Origin: Subtercola boreus
GTDB taxonomy: Bacteria; Actinomycetota; Actinomycetes; Actinomycetales; Microbacteriaceae
Direction: 5' to 3'
Assembly: GCF_003399625.1 (NCBI RefSeq)
Contig: NZ_NBXA01000007.1
Coordinates: 124,001 to 188,000, forward strand
Length of the DNA stretch: 64,000 nucleotides
Each line of letters opens with the position of its first letter. Position 1 is the stretch's first letter. Both the position numbers and the translations under genes were made by a program. The notes beneath the pieces are model-generated. The model did not search any database. It saw nothing but the letters and a program-made list of their open reading frames with translations, and was not told where the DNA came from. Below are positions 52,171 through 62,114 of the stretch, piece by piece.

Positions 52171-53478
52171 TCAGAGCCGCCCGGCGGCCTTCAGCGCGAG
52201 GTACCGGTCGGCCACCGCCGGCGGGAGGTCGGCAGGCGAGCCTGTCACCACGTCCGCACCCTGCTGGCGGGCCGCGGCCGACACCCGCGCGACATCCAGA
52301 AGCGCGCGCTCCGCGGCTGCAGCCGTGTACGTCTGTTCGAGGTCGGCCCGCTGCCCCACCCGTTCGAACGTGCCGTGGTCGGTGACCGACGCGACCAGCA
52401 CGGTGTGCCGCTGGGTCAGCTGCGGCAGCACGGAGAGGAGGCCCCGCGAGGATCCGGGCGTCTCGAGCGAGGTCAGCAACACCACGAGGGCGCGCTGGTT
52501 CGTGATCTCGCGCACGCGCGCCGGAACCGCCGACCAGTCCGTCTCGAGCAACTCAGGATCGACAGAGGCGAGAGCATCGACCATCCGCGAGAGCAGCTCC
52601 GCCCCCGTCTGGCCCTGCACCCGGGCACGCACCCGGCGATCCCACGCGATGACATCGATGCGGTCTCCGGCGCGGCTCGCCAACGCCGCCAGCAGCAGCG
52701 CGGCCTCGAAGGCCGTGTCGAGCCTCGGTTCGTCGTCGATCCGGGCGGCACTGGTCCGCCCGGAGTCGATCACGATCACCACCCGACGGTCGCGTTCGGG
52801 TCGCCAGGTGCGCACCACGAGTTCATCGCGTCGGGCCGTTGCGCGCCAGTCGATCGAACGCACGTCGTCGCCGCGCACGTACTCCCGCAGCGAGTCGAAC
52901 TCGGTTCCCTGCCCTCGGATCATCACGCTGGTGCGACCGTCCAGTTCCCTCAGCCGGGCGAGGCGGCTGGGCAGGTGCCGCCGCGAATGGAAGGGCGGCA
53001 GAACGCGGATCCGCCCCGGTGCAGTGATGTTCGCCTGCCGCGCCCAGAGCCCCAGCGGACCGAACGAACGGATGGCCACCTCCTCGACGCGGCGTTCACC
53101 CCGTCGGAACGGGCGGAGCTCAGAGCCCACCATCCGCCGCTCGCCGGCCGGAAGGTGCACGGCGAAACGTGTGGTCACTGCGCCGGCCGAGGGCTGCCAG
53201 GCATCGCGCACCGTTCCGCGGAGGGCACGCCGACCGCTGTTCGTCAGGTACAGGTCGCTCCTCGCCGGTTGCCCGAGCCGCACCCGCAGAGGCAGATCGC
53301 GTTCGATGCCCACGCGCCGCGGGGAGCCCGCCAACAGGAGGTCGACGATGCCGAGCAGCACAGCAAGCGCAAGCCATCCGCCGAGCGCCTCGAACGCGAG
53401 CCCGTAGGCCTGCCCGAGCAGCACGACCGGCACGGCGCCGAGCGCGAGCAGCAGCACGAACCGCCCCGAGACGGCCAT
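52171..53478 (-). CDS. DUF58 domain protein
   Basis: A 435-residue protein: two N-terminal helices (about 5-45), a beta-rich segment, then the DUF58 core with LREYVRGDDVRSIDWRAT, which is the family signature, and VVIVIDSGRTSAA starting a von Willebrand factor A-like domain. DUF58 proteins are regular partners of MoxR ATPases. ATG 53478 is chosen because it begins the first helix; an earlier start at 53583 would add a Cys-rich, uncharacteristic stretch. A 73-base gap separates it from moxR. It ends the minus-strand unit from 57753. Confidence 0.93.
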   Translation of the reverse strand: MAVSGRFVLLLALGAVPVVLLGQAYGLAFEALGGWLALAVLLGIVDLLLAGSPRRVGIERDLPLRVRLGQPARSDLYLTNSGRRALRGTVRDAWQPSAGAVTTRFAVHLPAGERRMVGSELRPFRRGERRVEEVAIRSFGPLGLWARQANITAPGRIRVLPPFHSRRHLPSRLARLRELDGRTSVMIRGQGTEFDSLREYVRGDDVRSIDWRATARRDELVVRTWRPERDRRVVIVIDSGRTSAARIDDEPRLDTAFEAALLLAALASRAGDRIDVIAWDRRVRARVQGQTGAELLSRMVDALASVDPELLETDWSAVPARVREITNQRALVVLLTSLETPGSSRGLLSVLPQLTQRHTVLVASVTDHGTFERVGQRADLEQTYTAAAAERALLDVARVSAAARQQGADVVTGSPADLPPAVADRYLALKAAGRL

Positions 53479-53551
53479 CAGCGACGCCCGCCCCTCGGAC
53501 GGAGCGACTGCCGGCTCTGCTGCCGGGCATCCGCCGAACCAGTGTTCTCCA

Positions 53552-54573
<1,022 letters not shown>

Positions 54574-54577
<4 letters not shown>

Positions 54578-55881
54578 GACCGGCTTCCTGTGGGAGGGGA
54601 GGGGGGAGAAGGTGGGGAGGCTGGTGTGCGTCCGACCGCGACCTGCACGCGGCGTTCGATCACCGACAGCTGGTGCGAGAGTTCGAGCAGCTCGGCGTCG
54701 GTTCGGGGGAGCCGGTTCACGAGAATTCCGGCAACGTCGGCAGCCGCGAGTTCGGCGACGGAGGCGACGGCGTCCACGACCTCCGGCAGCGTGGCGGAAC
54801 GGGGGAGGCCGAGCAGCCCGGAGAGCCTCGTCACGGTGCCGATCCGCAGGGCATCCAGAGCCCGGGTGCGCGCGTTCGAGCGCGCATACAGCCGCGCACG
54901 ACCCGTGACGGTCTCTGAGCCGCGAACGATAACCGGCAGATTCTCGACCACCACGGGCCCGAGCCTGCGGCCCCGCCAGAGTGCCGCGGCCAGGAACACC
55001 ACGACCAGGAGCAGAACGAGCGGGGTGACCCAGCCGGGCGTGAGGGCGCCGAGGCTCGGGGGGCCCGTCTGGGAGAGGTCGGCCGCCGAGGGCAGGTACC
55101 AGACCAGCTGGTCGACGCCGCCGAGGAGGCCGAGCGCCACGCTCGCGTTGCCGGCCTCGAGGATGTGTTCGTTCGTAAGGATTCCGGATGCCCCGAGCAC
55201 CGTCACGACGGAATCTCCCCGCTGCTCCTCGACGAGTGAGAAGCCGCCGTCACCGGCCGGAAAGCATCCGGCACCGGCACCGCCGCTGCCGGATCCTCCC
55301 TCTAACCGGTACCCGCTCCCCGACGTGGAGATCGTGCCGGCGCGTTCGGCCACGGGCAGTGCGCAGCCGGCGTCGGCGACGGAGGGAGAACCGACCACAC
55401 CTGTCACCGAGACGCCGGGCGCGAGGGCGTCGAGTGTGAAGATGTCCGGTTCGACGAGCACGATCCGGCCGCCGAGCGCGGCGAGGTCTGCCGTGCGGTC
55501 CACGGGCAGGAAGCTGTTCGGGTCGTAGATGAGCACGGTCGGATCGCCGCCCGCCCCGCTCGCGCGGGCGTCGGCCACCGCCCGCACCGCCGCGTCGAGC
55601 GAGTCCGCCGTCGTCACCGTCACGCCCTGCTGGCCGAGCACCTGGGCGACCGCCTTCGCGCCGGTCGGGGCTGCGCTCGTCGTCGACATGTCTGAGCCGC
55701 CGTCCGCGCCGGAGACACCGCGGATGAGCAGCAGCACCAGGCTCGCGATCACAAGGAGCACGCCGGCGCCCAGCCAGAACGACCAGCGGCGGAAGAAGAC
55801 CCGCACGGTGGGCGTCGACGTCGGCGGTGGTCCGGGCGTCACCGACGGCGGGGCGGTCGCACCCGCCTTCAGGGCGGTCAC
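54574..55881 (-). CDS. DUF4350 domain membrane protein
   Basis: A 435-residue protein with a helix near residues 30-55 (SFWLGAGVLLVIASLVLLLI), an external domain containing TTSAAPTGAKAVAQVLGQQGV and LAALGGRIVLVEPDIFTL, a second helix near 290-310 and a cytoplasmic C-terminus. This is the DUF4350 pattern regularly coupled to MoxR and DUF58. GTG 55881 overlaps the DUF4129 stop (GTGA). The external domain resembles glutamine-amidotransferase-like folds in the family; no catalytic residues are assigned here. Confidence 0.9.
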
Positions 55882-56558
55882 CGGGCCCCGATCCGTTCAC
55901 GTCCCGCCGGAACCGCATCCCGCAGCGTCGCCTCGAGCGCCACCAGCTGCTCGTACGACTCGAGGGTCCCGGATGCCCCCAGGTACCGCACCTCGTCGAA
56001 CACCCTCGCAGCCGACGCGAGCCGCCCTGCTTCGCCCGGGTACGACACGGCCGCGCGCAGAGCGACGTCCTGCGCCGTGCTGCCCGGATCGATGCGGATG
56101 ACCGTGCGTTCCGCCTGTCGCCGTGCAAGAGACCGGTAGAGCTCTTCAATCGCCGTGCGATAGTCGCCCGACCGGGCCGCCTTCACCGCGGACGCCCGCA
56201 ACTCAGCCGAGCTCCGCCGGTCATCCGACCCGAACAGGGAGCCCAGTTCCACGGGGGCCGAGCGGTTCCGGCGGGGACGCCCGAAGACGATGAAGGCCAC
56301 CACGATGAGCGCGACCAGAACGATTGTCGCGAGCACCGGGAGGATGCCGCCGAAGTCACCGCCCGACGGCAGAACCAGACTGTTGAGCCAGTGCTCCACC
56401 GCCGATGCGGCCTGGTCGAGCCAGGTGGGTTTCGCCGACTGGTACTCGGGCCTGCCCAGTTCGCCCTGGAGGAGCTGGCGGGCATCCGGGGCCGAGGGAT
56501 CGACCGGCACGTCGCCGAGAAGGAACACGACCGGGCCGCCCTCAGGCCCGCCCGGCAA
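55878..56558 (-). CDS. DUF4129 domain membrane protein
   Basis: A 226-residue protein: external N-terminus with VPVDPSAPDARQLLQGEL, one helix near residues 75-95 (GGILPVLATIVLVALIVV), and a cytoplasmic helical DUF4129 domain (GDYRTAIEELYRSLARR, DPGSTAQDVALRA). DUF4129 sits with DUF4350 and MoxR in many Actinobacteria; in some archaeal and bacterial proteins it is fused to transglutaminase domains. TTG 56558 overlaps the upstream gene by 17 bases. GTG 56528 is an alternative start and is not excluded. Confidence 0.85.
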   Translation of the reverse strand: MPGGPEGGPVVFLLGDVPVDPSAPDARQLLQGELGRPEYQSAKPTWLDQAASAVEHWLNSLVLPSGGDFGGILPVLATIVLVALIVVAFIVFGRPRRNRSAPVELGSLFGSDDRRSSAELRASAVKAARSGDYRTAIEELYRSLARRQAERTVIRIDPGSTAQDVALRAAVSYPGEAGRLASAARVFDEVRYLGASGTLESYEQLVALEATLRDAVPAGRERIGAR

Positions 56559-57753
56559 CCCGGAACGGATCCTCGTCAGCGTCTTGGCGCGCGCTCTCCC
56601 GGGCCTCGACGAACCGGATCAGTTCGAGATCGAGCCCCTCCTTGCGGATGCGGAGGTCGACGTAGATGACCGACACCGTCGCCGCCTGCACCACGGAGCT
56701 GATCGCGCCGAACACGAGCTGGATGACGCCGATCACCAGGTAGAGGCCGCCGATCAGCAGTATGTCGGACGGGAACCCCGAGCCATCCGTTCCGTTCGGT
56801 GCAAGCACGCCGACGCCGAGCCCGAAGATCAGGCTGATCGGCTGGACGACCACCTGCGACGCCACCGACACGATCGCACCGACGAGCCACTCGGTGCCGA
56901 GCGTCCGCCAGAAGTACCGGTCGGTCAGCCGCCACGACCGGGCGATCGCCGCCCGCACACCGGCCCGTTCGAGCACGATGACGCAGGGTACGAGCGACAG
57001 CTTCGTCGTGAGCCAGGCCGCCAGCACCGCGAGGGCGAGGAAGGCGAGGATGCCGAACACCACCGCCAGCACGGCCCCGACCGTGCCGATGAAGGTCAGC
57101 AGCACGATCACGCCGACCACGGCGCCCAGCACGACGACCGCGACGGCGGCCTGCAGGAGCGTCCAGAGGGCGAGCGGCCAGATGCGGCGGGCAGCGGCTC
57201 GCCAGAGTTCGCCCAGCCGGCGCTTCTCGCCGAGGATCTCCCGCGACACTTCGATGACCAGGATGCTCTGCAGCAGGGCGCTCGTGATGAGGGCGACGGC
57301 CAGCGGAATCAGGGTGCTGAGCAGCACGATCGCCGTCGATCCGGCCTGGATGGAGTCGTAGTCGGCTGCCGAGGCGGAATCCACCCGCGTGAACGCGAGC
57401 AGCGCGGCGCCACCCACGATGACCGCAGTGACGAGACCGATCGCGAACTGGATGATCAGGGCGCTGCCGAGCGTCGCCCGGGGGTTTCGGCGGAGCACCT
57501 GGAACGGCGCTCCGAGCAGTGTGCCGAAGCTGAGGGGCCGGAGCGGCACGAGCCCCGGCTTCGGCGGCGGCGCCCACTGCTGCTGCCCCGGGTACTGCTG
57601 CTGCCCCGGCTGCCCCGGGTACTGCTGCTGCCCCGGGTACGGCTGCCCCGGCTGGGGCTCGGGAGGGTACGGCAGGGGTGACTGTCGACCGAAAGCCGGA
57701 GGCGCTTCGACAGGCGGAACCCCCGCCGCCCATCCATCGTTGTTCTCGCTCAC
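56542..57753 (-). CDS. Membrane protein with GPDPase-type membrane domain and PGQ-repeat N-terminus
   Basis: A 403-residue protein. The first 65 residues are cytoplasmic and low complexity, with repeats of PGQ and QQYPGQ. They are followed by six or so helices in the style of glycerophosphodiesterase membrane domains (SFGTLLGAPFQVLRRNPRATLG, then WRLTDRYFWRTLG). No enzymatic domain is attached. The start is GTG 57753. It is the first gene of the minus-strand unit ending in DUF58 and diverges from mtrA. The proline/glutamine tail may bind partner proteins. Role unknown. Confidence 0.85.
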   Translation of the reverse strand: MSENNDGWAAGVPPVEAPPAFGRQSPLPYPPEPQPGQPYPGQQQYPGQPGQQQYPGQQQWAPPPKPGLVPLRPLSFGTLLGAPFQVLRRNPRATLGSALIIQFAIGLVTAVIVGGAALLAFTRVDSASAADYDSIQAGSTAIVLLSTLIPLAVALITSALLQSILVIEVSREILGEKRRLGELWRAAARRIWPLALWTLLQAAVAVVVLGAVVGVIVLLTFIGTVGAVLAVVFGILAFLALAVLAAWLTTKLSLVPCVIVLERAGVRAAIARSWRLTDRYFWRTLGTEWLVGAIVSVASQVVVQPISLIFGLGVGVLAPNGTDGSGFPSDILLIGGLYLVIGVIQLVFGAISSVVQAATVSVIYVDLRIRKEGLDLELIRFVEARESARQDADEDPFRVAGRA

Positions 57754-57843
57754 CGGTCAATGCTCGCACACCGCCGAGCGAGCATCCCGGCGGAAAGTGC
57801 GCCACATGGCCCCCACGGTGTCCGTTCGCGACAAAAACTCACT

Positions 57844-57890
57844 TGGACGACGCAGTGATGTCGTCCATGGGGAACATCGTGACGGTGACG
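57844..57890 (+). promoter_or_regulatory. Inverted and direct repeats upstream of mtrA
   Basis: TGGACGAC (57844-57851) is mirrored by GTCGTCCA (57860-57867) with an 8-base centre. GTGACG is repeated directly at 57879-57884 and 57885-57890. Both lie in the 228-base gap before mtrA and are candidate binding sites; the direct repeat loosely recalls MtrA-type boxes. Nothing else is recognised in this gap except the mtrA box. Confidence 0.4.
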
Positions 57891-57968
57891 GCAGGCACCC
57901 CGACAGCTCGAACGGGCACTGAACGCCCGGAGGGGACTGCCTCGCAGCCCTCCCCGGGCCCGCTCGAC

Positions 57969-57974
57969 TATCCT
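57969..57974 (+). promoter_or_regulatory. Leaderless promoter box TATCCT for mtrA
   Basis: TATCCT is followed by seven bases and the mtrA ATG at 57982. There is no ribosome site. Confidence 0.45.
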
Positions 57975-57981
57975 CTACAGC

Positions 57982-58668
57982 ATGGATGCTCGCATACTCG
58001 TGGTCGATGACGACCCCGCGCTCGCCGAGATGATCGGCATCGTGCTGCAGACCGAGGGTTTCGAGCCGATCTTCTGTGCCGACGGCTCCGAGGCGCTCGC
58101 CGCGTTCCAGCAGTCGAAACCGGAACTGGTGCTGCTCGACCTCATGCTCCCGGGGCTCGACGGCATCGAGGTGTGCGCCCAGATCCGGGCGGAGTCGGGG
58201 GTGCCGATCATCATGCTCACCGCGAAATCCGACACGATGGATGTGGTGAAGGGGCTGGAGTCCGGCGCCGACGACTACATCGTGAAGCCGTTCAACCCGA
58301 AGGAACTGGTGGCGCGCATCCGCACCAGGCTGAGACAGAACCCCGTGAACGCCCCCACCAGCGGAGTGCTCCGGATCGGCGACCTCGAGCTCGACATCGA
58401 GGGGCACGAGGTTCGCCGGGGCGCCGGTCGCATTAACCTCACCCCGCTCGAGTTCGACCTGCTTCAGGCGCTCTCCTCCAAACCCCAGCAGGTATTCACC
58501 CGCGAGATGCTGCTCGAGCAGGTCTGGGGCTATCACTACAAGGCCGACACGAGGCTCGTGAATGTGCACGTGCAGCGGCTGCGGGCGAAGGTCGAGGAAG
58601 ACCCCGACAACCCCCGTATCGTCATGACCGTGCGGGGTGTCGGTTACCGGGCCGGCGCCGTCATCTGA
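57982..58668 (+). CDS. mtrA: Response regulator MtrA
   Basis: OmpR/PhoB-family response regulator of 228 residues that governs cell-wall and division genes with MtrB. The receiver domain has VVDDDPALAEM, the phosphoacceptor Asp53 in LLDLMLPG, and IVKPFNPKEL with the conserved Lys. The winged-helix domain has NLTPLEFDLLQALSS, EQVWGYHYKADTRLVNVHV and RGVGYRAG. Its synteny with mtrB, lpqB, comF-like, hpf and secA is the same as in Mycobacterium. The stop is followed by a duplicated initiation sequence leading into mtrB. Confidence 0.97.
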   Translation: MDARILVVDDDPALAEMIGIVLQTEGFEPIFCADGSEALAAFQQSKPELVLLDLMLPGLDGIEVCAQIRAESGVPIIMLTAKSDTMDVVKGLESGADDYIVKPFNPKELVARIRTRLRQNPVNAPTSGVLRIGDLELDIEGHEVRRGAGRINLTPLEFDLLQALSSKPQQVFTREMLLEQVWGYHYKADTRLVNVHVQRLRAKVEEDPDNPRIVMTVRGVGYRAGAVI

Positions 58669-58693
58669 CGTGACGGCCCCCTGACGTGACGGC
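58665..58693 (+). repeat. Duplicated initiation sequence between mtrA and mtrB
   Basis: CTGACGTGACGGC at 58665-58677 is repeated exactly at 58681-58693. Each copy carries a GTG. The first gives a four-codon frame ending in TGA (M-T-A-P-stop); the second is the mtrB start (M-T-A-A). Confidence 0.75.
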
Positions 58694-60335
58694 GGCGGAT
58701 GCCCGGCAGGGCCGGAGCCACATCGGACCCTTCCTGGCGAGGGAGTGGCGCGCCTGGCCGCGGCAGTTGCGGGGCGCCTGGCGCCAGTCGCTGCAGTTCC
58801 GCACGATCGTCATCACCATCGCCCTCACGACGGTCGCCCTGCTGGGCGCGGGCATCTACACCTCGGTCAGCATCGGCAACGACCTGTTCCATTCGCGCCT
58901 GAACCAGGTGCTCGCCGACTCCAACCAGGCCGCCCAGGCCGCCCAGACCATCTTCGATGCCTCCGATTCCACGTCGGAGACCTCGGTGAGCACATTGCTG
59001 AACTCCGCGCAGTCGAAGATCACGTCATCCTCGTCGTCGCGCCTCATCGCCATCCTCACAGCGCCGGGCAACGACCAGGGAACCACCTCGTTCCTGCCGT
59101 TCGCGAGCCCCGCTCTGAATGCCAAGGGCCTGATCTCCGACTCCCTGAAGGGCCAGGTCACCGGCGGCGACGGAACCCAGACCCAGTACTGGCAGTCTGT
59201 GGCGCTGCCGAACAGCACCGGTGGCACCGACCCGGGCATCATCGTGGGGACCCCGCTCACCATCCCGAGCGCCGGCCAGTACCAGCTCTATCTCGGCTAC
59301 AACCTCGCCGACGCCGGCCAGACCCTCAGCTTCGTGCAGCAGACGCTCTGGATCGCCGGCCTCCTGCTCACTCTCCTGATCGCTGTGGTGGCCTGGGTGA
59401 TCGTGCGGCTGGTGATCGAGCCCATCCGCATCACGGCCGAGACCAGCGAGCAGCTCGCTGCGGGCCGGCTGGAGGTGCGCATCCCCGAGAAGGGCGACGA
59501 CATCCTCGCCACGCTGGCGCGCTCCTTCAACGGCATGGCCGACAGCATGCAGGGGCAGATCACCCAGCTCGCCGAACTCTCCCAACTGCAGCAGAGATTC
59601 GTGTCGGATGTCTCGCACGAACTCCGCACGCCCCTGACGACCATCAGACTGGCCGGTGACATGCTCTACGACCAACGCGACACCTTCGAACCGGCGATCG
59701 GCCGCACCGCGGAGCTGCTGCACACCCAGACGGTTCGTTTCGAGATGCTGCTCGGAGACCTGCTGGAGATCAGCCGGTTCGACGCCGGATCCGCCGACCT
59801 GAACGTCGAGTCGACCAACCTCGTGCGCCTGGCAGAGGACGCGGTCGACCAGATGCAGCCGCTGGCCGCCTCGGCGGGCTCCGAGATCCGTGTCTTCGCC
59901 CCCGGCGGCTATGTCGAAGTCGAACTCGACGCGAGCCGCATCCGGCGCATCCTGACCAACCTGCTCGGCAATGCGATCGAGCACGGCGAGGGGCGGCCGA
60001 TCGTGGTCTCGGTCGACAGCAACGTGTCCTCCATCGCCGTGGCGGTGCGCGACTACGGCATCGGCATGAGCCCCGACGAGGCCGAGCGCGTGTTCGAGCG
60101 CTTCTGGCGGGCGGACCCCTCCCGAAAGCGCACCATCGGTGGCACGGGCCTCGGCCTCGCGATCTCGCTCGAAGACGCAGCTCTTCACCGGGGTGCGCTC
60201 GAGGTGTGGTCCGAGAGCGGTGCGGGCAGCTGCTTCCGCCTCACGCTGCCGCGCATCCACGGGCATTCCGCCGGAACGTCGCCGCTGCCGCTGCCGCCGG
60301 AAGACGCGGGCCAGCCATACGGGGAGATCCAGTGA
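58686..60335 (+). CDS. mtrB: Sensor histidine kinase MtrB
   Basis: A 549-residue membrane kinase. Two helices (about 40-60 and 215-240) flank a 155-residue external sensor region. A HAMP linker follows (IEPIRITAETSEQLAAGRLE), then DVSHELRTPLTTIRL with His311, and the ATPase boxes NLLGNAIEHGEG, VRDYGIGMSP and GGTGLGLAIS. It phosphorylates MtrA. The GTG at 58686 is the second of two duplicated initiation sites and is 17 bases after the mtrA stop; no ribosome site is obvious. It overlaps lpqB by four bases. Confidence 0.96.
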   Translation: MTAADARQGRSHIGPFLAREWRAWPRQLRGAWRQSLQFRTIVITIALTTVALLGAGIYTSVSIGNDLFHSRLNQVLADSNQAAQAAQTIFDASDSTSETSVSTLLNSAQSKITSSSSSRLIAILTAPGNDQGTTSFLPFASPALNAKGLISDSLKGQVTGGDGTQTQYWQSVALPNSTGGTDPGIIVGTPLTIPSAGQYQLYLGYNLADAGQTLSFVQQTLWIAGLLLTLLIAVVAWVIVRLVIEPIRITAETSEQLAAGRLEVRIPEKGDDILATLARSFNGMADSMQGQITQLAELSQLQQRFVSDVSHELRTPLTTIRLAGDMLYDQRDTFEPAIGRTAELLHTQTVRFEMLLGDLLEISRFDAGSADLNVESTNLVRLAEDAVDQMQPLAASAGSEIRVFAPGGYVEVELDASRIRRILTNLLGNAIEHGEGRPIVVSVDSNVSSIAVAVRDYGIGMSPDEAERVFERFWRADPSRKRTIGGTGLGLAISLEDAALHRGALEVWSESGAGSCFRLTLPRIHGHSAGTSPLPLPPEDAGQPYGEIQ

Positions 60336-62005
60336 GGGCCGGGCGCCTGCGGGCGACAGCCGTGCTGGCGGTGGCCGTCGCCGCCGTTTTCGCGGTCTCC
60401 GGATGCACGGGCATCCCCGACAGCGGGGGAGTGCACGCCCAGCCCGCGAGTTCGGCACCCGACGACATCGACGTGATCCTGCTGCCGCCGGGGCCGGTGC
60501 CTGATGCGAACCAGACGCAGATCCTGAACGGGTTCCTGCAGGCCGCGGCGAGCCCGCAGAACGACTACGCGGTCGCTCGGAGTTTCCTCTCCACGGGTTT
60601 CCAGAAGCAGTGGGATCCGAACGCGGGCGTTCTGATCGATGCGGGACAACTCTCTTTCACCACCCAGTCCGACACCGCGATGAGCGTCAGTGTGACTCCG
60701 CAGGCCGAGGTGGACGGTATGGGGGACTACGTCGAGAACTCGTCGACCGCGGCCGTGACGATCCCGTTCCAGTTCACGCAGGAAGACGGCCAGTGGCGCA
60801 TCAACCTGGCCAACCCGGGCATCATCCTCGAACAGACACGGTTCAACCAGGTGTTCAGTTCGCACTCCCTCTACTTCTACGATCCGACATACACCTACCT
60901 GGTACCGGATGTGCGGTGGTTCCCGAAAGACGAGACGACCGGTACGCGCGTGGTCAAGGCCCTCCTCGCGGGCCCCACGGCGTGGCTCGGACAGGGCGCT
61001 GTCGTCACCGCCTTCCCGGACGGCACCGAGACGTCGTCTGTGGTGGTGTCGTCGGGCAAGGCGAACGTCGACCTGTCGAATCAGGTGCTCACCCAGACGC
61101 CGGAGGCGCAGCAGCGGATGCAGGCACAGCTCGATGCCTCGCTCGGGTCGGTGGCGTCTGTCGCCGCGGTCGCGATCACTGTCAACCAGGCCCTGCTCGC
61201 CATTCCCGCGGGCGTGGCCCCGGTGTTCGCGCCGCGGGTCGATTCGAAGGCGCTCGTGCTGCAGTCGGGGGCCTTCGGCTACCTCAGCAGCAGTGCGCTC
61301 GTGCCCATTCCCACGGTGAGCGACAAGGTGCAGGCGCTCGCCCCTCTGTCGGTGACCTCGTCGTCGAAGGTGCTGGCGGTCGGTACCGCGACCGGCGTGT
61401 TCGCCGTGCAGTCGGGCGACAACCAGCCGGTGCTGGTCGACAGCCGGCCAGGGCTGCTGGCTCCGACACTCGACCCGTCAGGGTACGTGTGGACCGTTCC
61501 CGCAGGCGCGCCCGAGGCGGTGCAGGCCTACGGCAGCGACGGTTCCGTGCATCCGGTGGCGGTCGATTGGGATGGAGCCTCCTCCATCGTGTCGCTGGAT
61601 GTCTCCCGCGACGGCACCCGGGCACTGGCGTTCACCCTCACAGACGGCGCTCCGCGGCTGATCGTTGCCGCGATCATCCGCAACTCGGCCGGGGCGCCCG
61701 AGAGGCTGGGAGACCCGGTGACTCTCGCGTCGGGCTCGGGAACGCCCCTCGACGCGACCTGGGTCGACTCGTCGAATGTCGCGTCGCTCACCGTGACGTC
61801 GGGCGGTGACGACAGGGTGGTTCTGCAGGAGATCGGTGGCATGAGTTCGCCACTCGGCATTCCGACGAACGGTGCTTCCCTCGCGGGGTCGAACGACGTG
61901 ACCGGGCTCTGGCTGCTGACCTCGACGGGTGAGCTGCAGCAGCAACGCGGAAGCGGCTGGCAGACCACGGCGAAGTCGGTCTCGCTCCTCGCCACGCAGA
62001 CCTGA
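60332..62005 (+). CDS. lpqB: Lipoprotein LpqB
   Basis: A 557-residue lipoprotein that interacts with MtrB and tunes its activity in Mycobacterium. The signal peptide ends in a lipobox at AVSGC, with Cys24 or so as the lipidated residue. A GerMN domain (about 180-310, including VVKALLAGPTAWLGQG and VTAFPDGT) is followed by a beta-propeller-like C-terminus (DVSRDGTRALAF). The GTG at 60332 overlaps the mtrB stop (GTGA); the longer open frame upstream is not coding. Confidence 0.95.
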   Translation: MRAGRLRATAVLAVAVAAVFAVSGCTGIPDSGGVHAQPASSAPDDIDVILLPPGPVPDANQTQILNGFLQAAASPQNDYAVARSFLSTGFQKQWDPNAGVLIDAGQLSFTTQSDTAMSVSVTPQAEVDGMGDYVENSSTAAVTIPFQFTQEDGQWRINLANPGIILEQTRFNQVFSSHSLYFYDPTYTYLVPDVRWFPKDETTGTRVVKALLAGPTAWLGQGAVVTAFPDGTETSSVVVSSGKANVDLSNQVLTQTPEAQQRMQAQLDASLGSVASVAAVAITVNQALLAIPAGVAPVFAPRVDSKALVLQSGAFGYLSSSALVPIPTVSDKVQALAPLSVTSSSKVLAVGTATGVFAVQSGDNQPVLVDSRPGLLAPTLDPSGYVWTVPAGAPEAVQAYGSDGSVHPVAVDWDGASSIVSLDVSRDGTRALAFTLTDGAPRLIVAAIIRNSAGAPERLGDPVTLASGSGTPLDATWVDSSNVASLTVTSGGDDRVVLQEIGGMSSPLGIPTNGASLAGSNDVTGLWLLTSTGELQQQRGSGWQTTAKSVSLLATQT

Positions 62006-62114
62006 TCCATCGCGCTTCCCGTCTTCTCCTCCACAGGCCCGGGCCGGGCGGAGTTCTCCACCGATCGCACGGATGCCCGTTTCCCTCACCGGTGCCAGCG
62101 GAAGAGTGGGGGCC

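Noticed and set aside
57575-57660. CRISPR-like repeats
   Set aside because: The repeats code for PGQ units within a membrane protein and have no spacer structure.
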